From assembly GCF_006346315.1 (NCBI RefSeq), contig NZ_VDMR01000001.1, positions 62,001 to 126,000 of the forward strand: 64,000 nt of DNA. The letters run 5' to 3'. This DNA is from Nocardioides litoris (GTDB lineage: Bacteria > Actinomycetota > Actinomycetes > Propionibacteriales > Nocardioidaceae). Shown here one piece after another: positions 8,113 through 16,216 of this stretch; position 1 is the stretch's first letter; every line of letters starts with the position of its first letter. The translations under genes were made by a program, and so were the position numbers. Below the pieces are notes generated by a model, which did not search any database, was not told where the DNA came from, and saw nothing but the letters and a program-made list of their open reading frames with translations.

Positions 8113-8598
8113 TCAGGCGTCGACACCGTGCAGCCGCGCGTGCAACGCCCGCACCTCGGCCTCGAGCTCGGGGGCGGGGCCGTCGACGGGGAGGTCGGGG
8201 GCGACGTCGTTGATCGCGAGCGGGCGGACCGGGCCGGGGGCGACGCCCCACTCGCGGAGCCAGGAGCCGAGCTGGGCGGTGGAGGCGGCGTACACGATGC
8301 GGCCGAGTCCGTTCCAGGCGTGCGCGGCCGAGCACATCGGGCAGTGCTCGCCGGAGGTGTACACGGTGCAGGCGGCCCGGTCGGCGGGGTCGACGTGCTC
8401 GCCGGCCCAGCGGGCGAGGTCGAATTCCGGGTGGCGGGTGGCGTCGCCGCCGGCGACGCGGTTGCGGTCGGTGCGGAGCACGGTGCCGTCGCCGCCCACG
8501 AGCACCGACCCGAAGGGCTCGTCGCCGGCGTCGAGGGCCTGGCGGGCCAGGTCGATGCAGGTGCGGAGGTGGGCCAGGTCGGTCTCGGAGATCGCCAT
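8113..8598 (-). CDS. Nucleoside/nucleobase deaminase (CDA fold)
   Basis: A 161-residue cytidine-deaminase-fold enzyme. The zinc ligand and catalytic glutamate are H56 and E58 in HPEF, and the other ligands are C86 and C89 in GEHCPMCSAA. Compared with tRNA adenosine deaminase (HAE...PCxxC), Pro replaces Ala in HAE and His replaces Pro before the first Cys. That resembles guanine-deaminase-like or unassigned nucleoside deaminases rather than TadA. All catalytic residues are present. It is divergent from the GNAT gene, with 26 nt between starts. The substrate cannot be decided from sequence. Confidence 0.8.
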   Translation of the reverse strand: MAISETDLAHLRTCIDLARQALDAGDEPFGSVLVGGDGTVLRTDRNRVAGGDATRHPEFDLARWAGEHVDPADRAACTVYTSGEHCPMCSAAHAWNGLGRIVYAASTAQLGSWLREWGVAPGPVRPLAINDVAPDLPVDGPAPELEAEVRALHARLHGVDA

Positions 8599-8624
8599 CC
8601 CCCGAGTCTGGCAGGGTCGGCGAG

Positions 8625-9173
8625 GTGCACGACGTCCTCGAGACCGACCGCCTCCTGCTGCGTCCGTGGCGGGCCGAGGAGGCGCCGGTGCTGCGCGCGC
8701 TGTGGGCCGAGCGCGACCCGCGGGTGCCCGCCCGGCGCCGGATCGACGCCCAGGGGCGGCCGACCGTGGCCGACCTCGCCGACCGCATCCGCGCGATGCC
8801 GACCCCCGACCGCACCGGCCTGTACGCCGTCGAGCGGCGGGTCGAGGGCGACGTCGTCGGCGCGTGCGGGCTGGTCGAGGGCGAGCCGGGCCGCAGCCCC
8901 GAGCTGGCCTACGAGCTGCTGCGGCGGGCGTGGGCCGAGGGGTACGCGACCGAGGCCGCGCGGGCGGTGGTGACCTGGGCCCGCGCCGTCGGGCACGAGC
9001 GGCTGTGGGCGTCGGTGTGGGCGTGGAACACCCCGTCGCTGCGGGTGCTCGACCGGCTCGGGTTCGTCGACACCGGCGAGCCCGCGGGCGACCCGCGCTC
9101 CGAGCACGGGCAGGGGCACGAGCACGGCGCCAACCTGCTGCTCACGCTCGCGCTGGGCCCACCAGGTCGCTGA
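8625..9173 (+). CDS. GNAT family N-acetyltransferase (RimJ/RimL type)
   Basis: A 182-residue acetyltransferase. ETDRLLLRPWRAEEA at the N terminus is the RimJ/RimL-like opening. The acetyl-CoA loop appears as AWAEGYATEAARA, and the final WNTPSLRVLDRLGF is the usual motif B end. It probably acetylates a protein N terminus or small amine, and the substrate is unknown. The start is a GTG at 8625. Its 3' end overlaps the convergent CrtD-like gene by 32 nt. Confidence 0.85.
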   Translation: MHDVLETDRLLLRPWRAEEAPVLRALWAERDPRVPARRRIDAQGRPTVADLADRIRAMPTPDRTGLYAVERRVEGDVVGACGLVEGEPGRSPELAYELLRRAWAEGYATEAARAVVTWARAVGHERLWASVWAWNTPSLRVLDRLGFVDTGEPAGDPRSEHGQGHEHGANLLLTLALGPPGR

Positions 9174-10674
9174 CGATCCGCGCCGAGAGCAGCACCAGCG
9201 GCAGGCCGCCGCCGGGGTGCGAGGACCCGCCGACGAGGAACAGCCCCGGCACGGGCGAGCGGTTGGCCGGGCGCAGGAAGGCGGCCGTCGCGCCGTTGGA
9301 CGACGAGCCGTAGATCGACCCGCCGGGGGTGAGGGTCAGGCGCTCGAGGTCGGCGGGGGAGCGGACGACCCGGTGCCGCACCCGCCCCCGGACGTCGAGC
9401 CCGCGCGAGGCGAGCACGTCGAGCACCACGTCGCCGTACGACGACACGAGGTCGCCCTGGTCCCAGTCGAGGCCCTGCCGGCCGGACGGGTCGTGGCGCG
9501 GGGCGTTGACGAGTACGAACCACGCCCCGTGGCCGGGCGGCGCGAGGGCCGGGTCGCGCGGGGCGCTCACGTAGACCGTGGGGCGGGCGACGGGCCGGTG
9601 CGGGCCGCGGCGGCCGAAGACGGCATCGAACTCCTCGTCGTAGTCCTCGGCGAAGAGCACCTGGTGGTGCGGGACGTCGCCGAGCGGGTCCCCGGAGCCC
9701 GCACCGGCCGACTCGTCGACGGCGACCAGCGAGACGTGGCCCGAGAGGGAGGGGGTCGTGCGCCGCAGCTGCGCCACCGCCCGCCGGCGGCCCGGGGCGG
9801 TGTCGGCCAGGAGCCGGCCGTAGACCTGGGTGGCGTCGGCGTTGGCCACGACGGCGTCGGCGGCCACGACCGAGCCGTCGCCGAGCTCGACCCCGGTGAC
9901 CGCGCCCGCGGGGGACACGACGAGCGAGACGACCTCGGTGCCCAGCCGCACCTCGGCGCCGAGCGCGAGGGCCCGGTCGCGCAGGGCCTCGGCGATGCGG
10001 TGCAGGCCCCCGGGGACGTACCAGGAGCCCCAGCGCTGCTCGGCGTACGGCACGGTGGCCAGGGCCGCGGGCGCCCGGCGCGGGTCGGAGCCGGTGTAGG
10101 TGGCGTAGCGGTCGAGCAGCATGAGCAGCCGCGGGTCGCGCAGGTGGGCGCGGCCCAGCGAGCGCAGGCTGCGCCACGGGGCGACGGCGGCGACGTGGTC
10201 GAGGCGGCGGGAGAGCCGCACCATGTCGCCCACGCCGATGGGGGAGTGCAGGAAGGGGTCGGCGGTGATGTCCCAGATGCGCTCGGCCCGGCGCAGGAAC
10301 GCCGTCCACTGCGCGCCGCGGCCGGGCCCGAGCGCCGCGTCGAGGGCGTCGGGCACGTCGGCCACGTCGCCGGGCAGGTCGAGCACGGTGCCGTCGGGGA
10401 AGCGGTAGCGGCAGGCCACGGCGAGCCGCTCCAAGGGGAGCACGTCGGCCAGCGGCGCCCCGGTGGCGGCGAAGACGTCCTCGAGGTGGTGCGGCAGCGT
10501 CAGCAGCGAGGGCCCGGTGTCGAAGAGGTGGCCGTCGACGTCGAGCGTGCCGAGCTTGCCGCCGACCTCGGCCGCCTGCTCGAGCACCGTCACCCGGTGC
10601 CCGGCCGCGGCGAGCCGGGCGGCCGCGGCGAGCCCGCCCACGCCGGCGCCGACCACCACCACGTGCGAGCTCAC
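9142..10674 (-). CDS. CrtI-fold carotenoid desaturase/oxidoreductase (CrtD-like)
   Basis: A 510-residue FAD-dependent amine-oxidase-fold enzyme. The FAD motif GAGVGG is at residues 9-14. The C-terminal SSHPGGGLPLVLLSARI is typical of CrtI, CrtD and CrtN/P relatives. It is the last gene of a five-gene minus-strand operon, its GTG overlapping the glycosyltransferase stop (GTGA). Because crtI already sits with crtB, and because this copy travels with CruF and a CrtA-like gene, 3,4-desaturation of a hydroxylated psi end (CrtD role) is the best guess. A ketolase/aldehyde-forming role as in CrtP is possible. Confidence 0.75.
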   Translation of the reverse strand: MSSHVVVVGAGVGGLAAAARLAAAGHRVTVLEQAAEVGGKLGTLDVDGHLFDTGPSLLTLPHHLEDVFAATGAPLADVLPLERLAVACRYRFPDGTVLDLPGDVADVPDALDAALGPGRGAQWTAFLRRAERIWDITADPFLHSPIGVGDMVRLSRRLDHVAAVAPWRSLRSLGRAHLRDPRLLMLLDRYATYTGSDPRRAPAALATVPYAEQRWGSWYVPGGLHRIAEALRDRALALGAEVRLGTEVVSLVVSPAGAVTGVELGDGSVVAADAVVANADATQVYGRLLADTAPGRRRAVAQLRRTTPSLSGHVSLVAVDESAGAGSGDPLGDVPHHQVLFAEDYDEEFDAVFGRRGPHRPVARPTVYVSAPRDPALAPPGHGAWFVLVNAPRHDPSGRQGLDWDQGDLVSSYGDVVLDVLASRGLDVRGRVRHRVVRSPADLERLTLTPGGSIYGSSSNGATAAFLRPANRSPVPGLFLVGGSSHPGGGLPLVLLSARIVSDLVGPARA

Positions 10675-11819
10675 GCGACCGATCGTCCCTTCCAGGTCAG
10701 CCGGCCCCGACGGTGGGCCACCACCGAGTCGGCGGCGAGCCCGGCGAAGACGAGCACCGAGACGGGGTGGGCCCACGTGTCACCGACCCGCGCGCCGGTG
10801 CGCCGGGCGACCAGGCCCCGCGAGAGCACCGACGCGGCGTACCCGACGAGGCCGGCCCGCGACCACCCCGCCAGCGCGCCCACCACGGGCACGACGTGGG
10901 CCAGGACCATCAGCCCCACGACGCCCGCGGCGCCGGCGGGGGAGCCGAAGGCGGTCCACAGCGACTTGGCGTAGCCCTCGCGCAGCGCGGGCCAGTCGTC
11001 GTACATCCGGCAGGAGGCGATGCGCGCGCCGTCGGCGACGCCGCCGCGGCCGCCGACGGACTTGACGGCCCGCACCAGCGCGACGTCCTCGACGACCTCG
11101 GCGCGCACGGCGTCGTGCCCACCGAGCCGCCAGTACGTCGGCGCGCGGACCGCGAGCAGCTGGCCGTTGGCCGCGGCCAGCGACGGGCGCGGGGAGGTCT
11201 CGGCGAGCCCCAGGGGCAGGGTGCTCGACCACGACCACTGCAGCAGCGGCTGCACCAGCCGCTCCCCGACCGTGCGCGCCTCCTGGTGCGGGTAGGGGCT
11301 GACCAGGTCGAGGTCGGCGTCGCGCAGCAGCGCCACCGTCGCGGCCAGGGCGTCGGGGCGCACCCGCACGTCGGCGTCGACGAAGACCAGCACCTCGGCC
11401 CCGCCCGCTCCGCCGGTGAGGCGGACGTGGTCGGCCAGCTGCTGGCACGCCCACGGCTTGCCCAGCCAGCCGGCGGGCAGGTCGGCGCCGCGGACGACCT
11501 CGAGGGTGCCGGCGGCCTGCAGCCACGACAGCACCTCGCCGGTGCCGTCGGTGGAGCCGTCGTCGAGCACGACGACCCGGGCCCGCGTCTCGCGGCCGTC
11601 CACGGCGTGGGTCGCCGCCTCGAGCAGGGCGCGGACGCAGGCCTCGACGTGCTCCGCCTCGTCGCGCACGGGCAGCAGCACCGCGACCCGGTCGAGGTCG
11701 CCGGCGGCGCCCGGCACGGCGGGCGGCACCCGCAGCCGGCGCAGGTTGTCGACGGTCAGGCCGAGCGAGGCGACGGACAACGCCGCCCCCGCCCGGACCG
11801 TCCAGCGGGCGAGGCTCAC
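10671..11819 (-). CDS. Family 2 glycosyltransferase, CruG-like
   Basis: A 382-residue membrane-anchored GT2 enzyme with VLLPVRDEAEHVEACVRALL, LDDGSTDGTGEV and the metal-binding VDADVRV motif. An N-terminal hydrophobic segment and hydrophobic C-terminal helices surround the catalytic domain. It overlaps the cruF stop and the CrtD-like start by 4 nt each. Adjacency to CruF mirrors the cyanobacterial cruF-cruG pair, where CruG glycosylates the 2'-hydroxyl of the psi end. CrtQ, a diaponeurosporenoate glucosyltransferase, is the alternative. The sugar donor cannot be read from the sequence. Confidence 0.75.
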   Translation of the reverse strand: MSLARWTVRAGAALSVASLGLTVDNLRRLRVPPAVPGAAGDLDRVAVLLPVRDEAEHVEACVRALLEAATHAVDGRETRARVVVLDDGSTDGTGEVLSWLQAAGTLEVVRGADLPAGWLGKPWACQQLADHVRLTGGAGGAEVLVFVDADVRVRPDALAATVALLRDADLDLVSPYPHQEARTVGERLVQPLLQWSWSSTLPLGLAETSPRPSLAAANGQLLAVRAPTYWRLGGHDAVRAEVVEDVALVRAVKSVGGRGGVADGARIASCRMYDDWPALREGYAKSLWTAFGSPAGAAGVVGLMVLAHVVPVVGALAGWSRAGLVGYAASVLSRGLVARRTGARVGDTWAHPVSVLVFAGLAADSVVAHRRGRLTWKGRSVA

Positions 11820-12667
11820 CGGTGCCGCACGGCGCGGACGGCCGGCCACCCGGTCGCCCGCCCTTCGGTGACGGCGAGCGGGATCGCGACCAGCGCCATG
11901 ACGAGCCCGCCGACGAGGGCCACCGACGGCCGGCCGAAGAAGGCGGCGTGGGCGAGCACGGAGGAGAAGTAGGTCCAGAGGTACGCCGCCACCGGGACCG
12001 CGTCCCGGGCCTCGCCCGGCGCGGTGCGACCGACGACCCGGTCGAGGCCGGCGCAGATGGCCAGGGAGACGAGCAGCCAGCCCGCGAAGTTGGTCAGGGG
12101 GATGCCCTCGACGCCGGGCAGGGCGGGGGTCGGGTCGGCCCAGGTCCAGTGGCCGGCGTCGACCATCTGCGGGTCGAGGAAGACGTCCCACGCGGTGAGC
12201 GCGAAGGCCCCCAGCGCGACCCGGGCCGCGGCCCGCGCCCGGCTGCCCGACCCGACGAGCCGGTGGGCCACGACGGTGGCCGGCCAGGCCATCATCACCC
12301 AGGCCAGCGGCACGAGCGCGGGCACCGAGGCCACCTCGAGCCCGAGGGTGCCGGAGTAGGCGTAGTCGCCGAAGGGGAAGCCGGTGCGCACCCCGACCGC
12401 CTCGGCCACCAGCCCGCCGCCGCCCGCCACGAGGAGCAGCACGCCCGCCGCGGCCGGCCCGCGGGAGGCCGCGGCGTGGGTCAGCGCGGCCGCGGCCAGG
12501 AGCACCACCGCGGCCACCGTCGGGGCGAGCCCGTCGCCGCCGTGGAAGGGGAAGGTCATCTGCACCAGCACGCCGCCGGCCAGCAGCGCCACCGGCAGCA
12601 CCATCGGGACCCGGTGCAGCCGGGCCGCGGGGACGACCGGGCCGGCGTCGGGATGGGTCGCGGTCAT
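11816..12667 (-). CDS. cruF: Carotenoid 1,2-hydratase CruF
   Basis: A 283-residue integral membrane protein of about seven segments. It has the family motifs FPFGDYAYSGTLG and WDVFLDPQMVDAGHWTW, which mark CruF and bisanhydrobacterioruberin hydratases. The enzyme adds water across the 1,2 double bond of an acyclic psi end, giving a tertiary hydroxyl. The ATG at 12667 overlaps the stop of the CrtA-like gene. It implies that at least one end of the pigment stays uncyclised. Confidence 0.85.
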   Translation of the reverse strand: MTATHPDAGPVVPAARLHRVPMVLPVALLAGGVLVQMTFPFHGGDGLAPTVAAVVLLAAAALTHAAASRGPAAAGVLLLVAGGGGLVAEAVGVRTGFPFGDYAYSGTLGLEVASVPALVPLAWVMMAWPATVVAHRLVGSGSRARAAARVALGAFALTAWDVFLDPQMVDAGHWTWADPTPALPGVEGIPLTNFAGWLLVSLAICAGLDRVVGRTAPGEARDAVPVAAYLWTYFSSVLAHAAFFGRPSVALVGGLVMALVAIPLAVTEGRATGWPAVRAVRHR

Positions 12668-13344
12668 GGGGTCTCCCCTCGGTAGGTGCCGTCGAGCTCG
12701 TCGACGGCGAGACGGGCGAAGAGCTCCTCGGCGTACCAGCGCTCGGGCTCGGTGCGCGCGACCGCGGAGCGGTGCTCGGGGCTGCGGTAGGCGAAGGAGA
12801 CGAGGTCGTCGGTCGAGGACCACAGCGAGAAGGTGCCCTGCAGGCCGATCGGTGCCTCGCCGACCCCGACGGCCAGCCGCAGCCCGGGGGCGCCGTGCAG
12901 GTCGCCGACCACGGGCGGCACGGAGCGCCAGAACGACAGCGCGCGGGTGGGACGCAGGCGGGCTCGGGTGATCGCGGCGACGGGGCCGCGGTGGCGGCCC
13001 GGCGCGTCGGGCCCGAACGGCTCGGCGCCCGACCACCGCCCGCGCGACGTCAGCGGCGTCATCCGCACCCGCAGCCGCTCGGCCGCGGCGTCGTCCCAGG
13101 CCCGCACGACGCGATGGCGCCCGGCGCCCGCCGCCGCGGCGGCGTCGTCCCAGACCGTCAGCAGGGCCCAGTGGTGCGGGTCGGCGTCGCGCGGGGTGAA
13201 GGTGCGGCCCGAGCCGGTGCCGAGGAGCTTGGCGAACCGCAGCCCCGGCGTACGACGCAGCGGCCGCCGGCCCGCGCCCATGCGCAGCACCGCGGGCGCG
13301 ACGCGGTCGACGCGCCACAGCCGCAGCTCCACCACCGGGGTCAC
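12664..13344 (-). CDS. CrtA-like (spheroidene monooxygenase family) oxygenase
   Basis: A 226-residue soluble protein. It resembles spheroidene monooxygenase from the LRRTPGLRFAKLLGTGSG segment onward, with the block HHWALLTVWDD and C-terminal WYAEELFARLAVDELDGTY. The family is haem-linked and oxygenates C-2 of acyclic carotenoid ends. The GTG start overlaps the stop of the BrkB-like gene. With CruF and a CruG-like glycosyltransferase next door, a 2-hydroxylation that supplies the sugar acceptor is a plausible role. 2-ketolation is the textbook one. Confidence 0.75.
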   Translation of the reverse strand: MTPVVELRLWRVDRVAPAVLRMGAGRRPLRRTPGLRFAKLLGTGSGRTFTPRDADPHHWALLTVWDDAAAAAGAGRHRVVRAWDDAAAERLRVRMTPLTSRGRWSGAEPFGPDAPGRHRGPVAAITRARLRPTRALSFWRSVPPVVGDLHGAPGLRLAVGVGEAPIGLQGTFSLWSSTDDLVSFAYRSPEHRSAVARTEPERWYAEELFARLAVDELDGTYRGETP

Positions 13345-14195
13345 GACGCACCTCCCGCGGCCGCTGCCGGCGGCGTGACCGACAGGGGCGTGTCCCCGGC
13401 CCGGGCCCGCCGCTCGATGGCCTGCGTGACCGACCATCCCACGAGCAGGACCGCGTGCAGCAGGTAGAGCCACAGGCCCACCGCCACGACGCCGCCCACG
13501 AAGCCCAGCCCGCCGAACGGCACGCCGACGTCGACCGGGATGGCCAGGAAGATCTGGAACCCGGACAGGAAGCCCGTCACGAACGCGGAAGTGCCGAAGC
13601 CGCCCAGGAACGCGACCCACCACCGCGGGTGCCCGGTCGCGACGTAGCGCATCACCCAGGTCAGCACGACGCCCAGCGCCAGCCACACCACGTGGAAGCC
13701 GAGGATGACCCGCAGCACCATGTCGCCCACGCCGCCCCCGCCGCCGTCGGGCGTCAGCGGCGCGATGCGGTCACCGATGCCGAGCACGAACGCGGTCAGC
13801 AGCGGCAGCACCAGCAGCACCGGCAGCAGCGCCCCGCGCGCCCGCCACCCGGTGAGCGTGTCGTCCTCGTCGCGCAGGGCCAGGCAGCCGCGCCGCAGGC
13901 CCTCGCCCCAGAACGACGCCGGCAGGAGGGCCACCAGCGCCCCGACCACGCCGAGGTGGGCGCCGGCCGAGACGAGCTCGTCGTAGGCCGGCCGACCGCC
14001 CATCTGGGGCGGGATGAGCACGTCGAGGGCGAGCAGCCGCTCCTCGGCGGCCTCGACGCCGCGGGTCCAGGTGGTCGACCAGGTGGCGAGCAGCAGCCAC
14101 GGCACGACCGCGATGCCGGCGAAGAACGAGGCCGTTGCGGCGGCCGAGGCCAGGTGGGACAGGTTGCCGACGTACCACCGGGTGGTGCCCGTCAT
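13341..14195 (-). CDS. YihY/BrkB-like membrane protein heading the cruF operon
   Basis: A 284-residue membrane protein with about six segments. The GLWLYLLHAVLLVGWSVTQAI stretch (read here as GLWLYLLHAVLLVGW) and the earlier ASFWGEGLRR resemble the BrkB/YihY fold, although the N terminus is divergent. The ATG at 14195 has GGAGG five nt upstream. It is the first gene of an operon in which every junction is a 4-nt overlap, so its product is made with carotenoid-modifying enzymes. Its role is unknown; pigment transport or membrane placement would be a guess. Confidence 0.55.
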   Translation of the reverse strand: MTGTTRWYVGNLSHLASAAATASFFAGIAVVPWLLLATWSTTWTRGVEAAEERLLALDVLIPPQMGGRPAYDELVSAGAHLGVVGALVALLPASFWGEGLRRGCLALRDEDDTLTGWRARGALLPVLLVLPLLTAFVLGIGDRIAPLTPDGGGGGVGDMVLRVILGFHVVWLALGVVLTWVMRYVATGHPRWWVAFLGGFGTSAFVTGFLSGFQIFLAIPVDVGVPFGGLGFVGGVVAVGLWLYLLHAVLLVGWSVTQAIERRARAGDTPLSVTPPAAAAGGAS

Positions 14196-14219
14196 GGGGC
14201 CCTCCGGGAGGATGCGGGC
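14196..14219. promoter_or_regulatory. 24-nt divergent junction with back-to-back Shine-Dalgarno sites
   Basis: Between the ATG at 14195 (minus) and the GTG at 14220 (plus) there are only 24 nt. CCTCCGGGAGG at 14201-14211 gives GGAGG to each strand, 5 nt from the minus start and 8 nt from the plus start. No room remains for promoters, so each transcript must begin inside the opposing coding sequence. Confidence 0.65.
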
Positions 14220-14570
14220 GTGGGGCACCTGACGTACGTCGCGATGCTGGTCTTCGTCGTCGTGGCGACGCTCCCGCTGGAGGTGCTGCTGCGCACCCGG
14301 GTGTACGCCCGGCCGCTGCGGCTCGGGCTGACGATGCTGTGCGCCGGGGTGCCGTTCCTCGTCTGGGACGTGGTGGCCGTCGAGGCCGGCCACTGGTTCT
14401 TCGACCCCGACCTGGTGCTCGGGCTCGACGTGCCCTTCGGGGTGGCGTCGCTGCCGCTGGAGGAGGTGCTGTTCTTCGTGGTCGTGCCGCTGGCCTCGGT
14501 GCTCACGCTCGAGGCCGTGCGCAGCGTGCGCGGCTGGACCGTCGGCGACGAGGCGGGGGACCGTCGGTGA
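14220..14570 (+). CDS. crtYc: Lycopene cyclase domain protein, subunit c
   Basis: A 116-residue membrane protein with three hydrophobic segments and the conserved FLVWDVVAVEAGHWFF and SLPLEEVLFFVVVPL blocks of the lycopene cyclase domain. The PLEE motif carries the acidic residues thought to be catalytic. It is half-size and must pair with the next gene to form a heterodimeric cyclase, as in other actinobacteria (CrtYc/CrtYd, CrtYe/CrtYf). The GTG at 14220 has GGGAGG 8 nt upstream. The stop overlaps the crtYd start (GTGA). Confidence 0.9.
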   Translation: MGHLTYVAMLVFVVVATLPLEVLLRTRVYARPLRLGLTMLCAGVPFLVWDVVAVEAGHWFFDPDLVLGLDVPFGVASLPLEEVLFFVVVPLASVLTLEAVRSVRGWTVGDEAGDRR

Positions 14571-14959
14571 CCCACACCGAGGCGTCCCTCATCGGGATCG
14601 CGGTCACCGTCGTGCTCGACCTGTGGGTGCTGCGGACGCGCCTGCTCACCCGCCGGGCCTACTGGGTCTCCTACGCCATCGTGCTGTTCTTCCAGCTGCT
14701 GACCAACGAGTGGCTTACGTCGCGCGGCGTCTTCGACTACGACGATGACGCCATCCTCGGGTGGTACGTCGGCCACGCGCCGGTCGAGGACTTCTTCTTC
14801 GGCTTCTCGCTGGTGACGTGGTCGATGGTCTGGTGGGTGTGGTGGGGCCGCCGCGGGGTGCAGGCCGAGACCGGACCCGGGCCGCGGCCGGCGGTCACCG
14901 GGCTGACCAGGGGGCTGGTCACGCGGCTCGCCACGCGCTCGCGTCGACGAGACCGCTGA
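14567..14959 (+). CDS. crtYd: Lycopene cyclase domain protein, subunit d
   Basis: A 130-residue membrane protein. It carries VLFFQLLTNEWLT and the APVEDFFFGFSLV block, the PxE(E/D) motif of the second cyclase subunit. It forms the partner of CrtYc. A basic 30-residue tail (RLATRSRRRDR) follows the last membrane segment. Its last 41 nt overlap the 3' end of the convergent crtE gene. Whether the pair makes one beta ring (gamma-carotene), two (beta-carotene), or acts on a C50 substrate cannot be told from sequence. Confidence 0.88.
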   Translation: MTHTEASLIGIAVTVVLDLWVLRTRLLTRRAYWVSYAIVLFFQLLTNEWLTSRGVFDYDDDAILGWYVGHAPVEDFFFGFSLVTWSMVWWVWWGRRGVQAETGPGPRPAVTGLTRGLVTRLATRSRRRDR

Positions 14960-16031
14960 GCGCGGCCCGCACGGTGGGGTCGACCGGCAGGGTCGCCAGC
15001 AGGTCGTGGGCGTCGGCGGTGAGCACGTCGATGCGCTCCTCGACGCGCCGCACCGCACCGGTCTCGGTGAGCACCGCGCGGACGGCCTCGAGGCCGGCCA
15101 GGTCGAGGTCGGGGTCGCCGAGGTGACGGTCGAGCACGCGGCGCTGGGACACGGTCGCCCGCTCCTGGGCGTGGGCGACCAGCACGGTGTGCTTGCCCTC
15201 GCGGACGTCGTCGAGCGACGGCTTGCCGGTGGTGCGGCTGTCGCCGAAGACGCCGAGCACGTCGTCGCGCAGCTGGAAGGCCTCGCCCACGCCGCGGCCG
15301 AGCTCGGCGTACCCCGCGAGCAGCTCGGCCGGGCCCCCGGCCAGGCTGCCGCCGAGGACGAGCGGGTGCTCGACGGTGTAGGAGGCGCTCTTGTAGCGCA
15401 GGACCCGGGAGGTCAGCTCGGCCGGTGCGGCGCCGCGGGCCTGGGCGAGCAGGTCGAGGTACTGCCCGGCCATCGTCTGGGTGCGCATGCGCTGCCACAC
15501 CTCGCGCGCGGCCCGGCCGCGCTCGCCGGCGGAGGAGATGGCCTCGCAGAGCAGGTCGTCGGCCCAGGAGAAGCACAGGTCGCCGAGCAGGGTGGCCACC
15601 GCGTCGCCGTGGCCCGCGGCGTCGCCGACCAAGCCCTCGCGGCGGTGGTCGGCGGCGAAGCGCTGGTGGGCCGTGGGACGGCCGCGGCGCAGGTCGCTGC
15701 GGTCCATGACGTCGTCGTGCACGAGCGCGCCGAGGTGGAACATCTCGAGCGCGGCGGCCGCGGCCGGCGCGCCCTCGGCGCCCTCGGCCCCGACCAGGCA
15801 GAACGACGCCCGGATGCGCTTGCCGCCCCCGGCCAGGTCGGTGGCGGTGCGGGCCATGGCCGCCAGCTCGGGCCCGACCTCGAGGAGCACCTCGGACTCG
15901 CGGCGCAGCACGCCGGCCAGCAGCCGGTCGACCTCGTCGAGCCCGGCGGGCGCGGTCACGGTCGCGGGCGCGGGCTGCGCGGTGTCGGGACGAGCGACGG
16001 CGGGAGCAGACACAGGCCCGACGGTAGACAC
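14919..16031 (-). CDS. crtE: Polyprenyl (geranylgeranyl) diphosphate synthase CrtE
   Basis: A 370-residue trans-isoprenyl diphosphate synthase. It has GGGKRIR at 68-74, the first aspartate-rich motif DDVMD at 106-110 and the second, DDVLGVFGD, at 256-264. It condenses IPP with allylic diphosphates to GGPP. Hydrophobic or aromatic residues before the first motif (MFHLGALVH) fit a C20 product. It sits between the two isoprenoid operons and could supply both phytoene synthesis and the UbiA prenyltransferase across the divergent promoter region. The GTG start at 16031 adds a Pro/Ala-rich N terminus. Confidence 0.9.
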   Translation of the reverse strand: MSTVGPVSAPAVARPDTAQPAPATVTAPAGLDEVDRLLAGVLRRESEVLLEVGPELAAMARTATDLAGGGKRIRASFCLVGAEGAEGAPAAAAALEMFHLGALVHDDVMDRSDLRRGRPTAHQRFAADHRREGLVGDAAGHGDAVATLLGDLCFSWADDLLCEAISSAGERGRAAREVWQRMRTQTMAGQYLDLLAQARGAAPAELTSRVLRYKSASYTVEHPLVLGGSLAGGPAELLAGYAELGRGVGEAFQLRDDVLGVFGDSRTTGKPSLDDVREGKHTVLVAHAQERATVSQRRVLDRHLGDPDLDLAGLEAVRAVLTETGAVRRVEERIDVLTADAHDLLATLPVDPTVRAALSGLVDASAWRAA

Positions 16032-16216
16032 GTCCGCGGCCGGTGCGGACCACCCGGGGGTCTATCAATTGCTTTTTTGCAAAGCCTGTTTGGACGAGGT
16101 GTCGTCCCCGAGGGAGGAAGACGACCACCCCTGCGGGGGCGCACGGTAGGGGCCACCCGGGTACCGGGCTGCCGTGGCGCCGACGGTCGGCCCGCACCCG
16201 ACGGACGGAGCGTGCA
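16032..16216. promoter_or_regulatory. Divergent promoter region crtE / epimerase operon
   Basis: A 185-nt gap between divergent start codons. It includes a strikingly AT-rich stretch (about 16061-16090) in otherwise GC-rich DNA. This holds the dyad at 16069-16082 and is the likely site of both promoters. No unambiguous -35/-10 pair was identified. Confidence 0.55.
16069..16082. promoter_or_regulatory. TTGC-N6-GCAA dyad, candidate operator
   Basis: TTGCTTTTTTGCAA is a 4+4 palindrome around a T6 centre in the AT-rich crtE/epimerase intergenic region. Its size suits a dimeric MarR or MerR-type regulator, but no regulator gene of those families is in the window. Confidence 0.35.
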
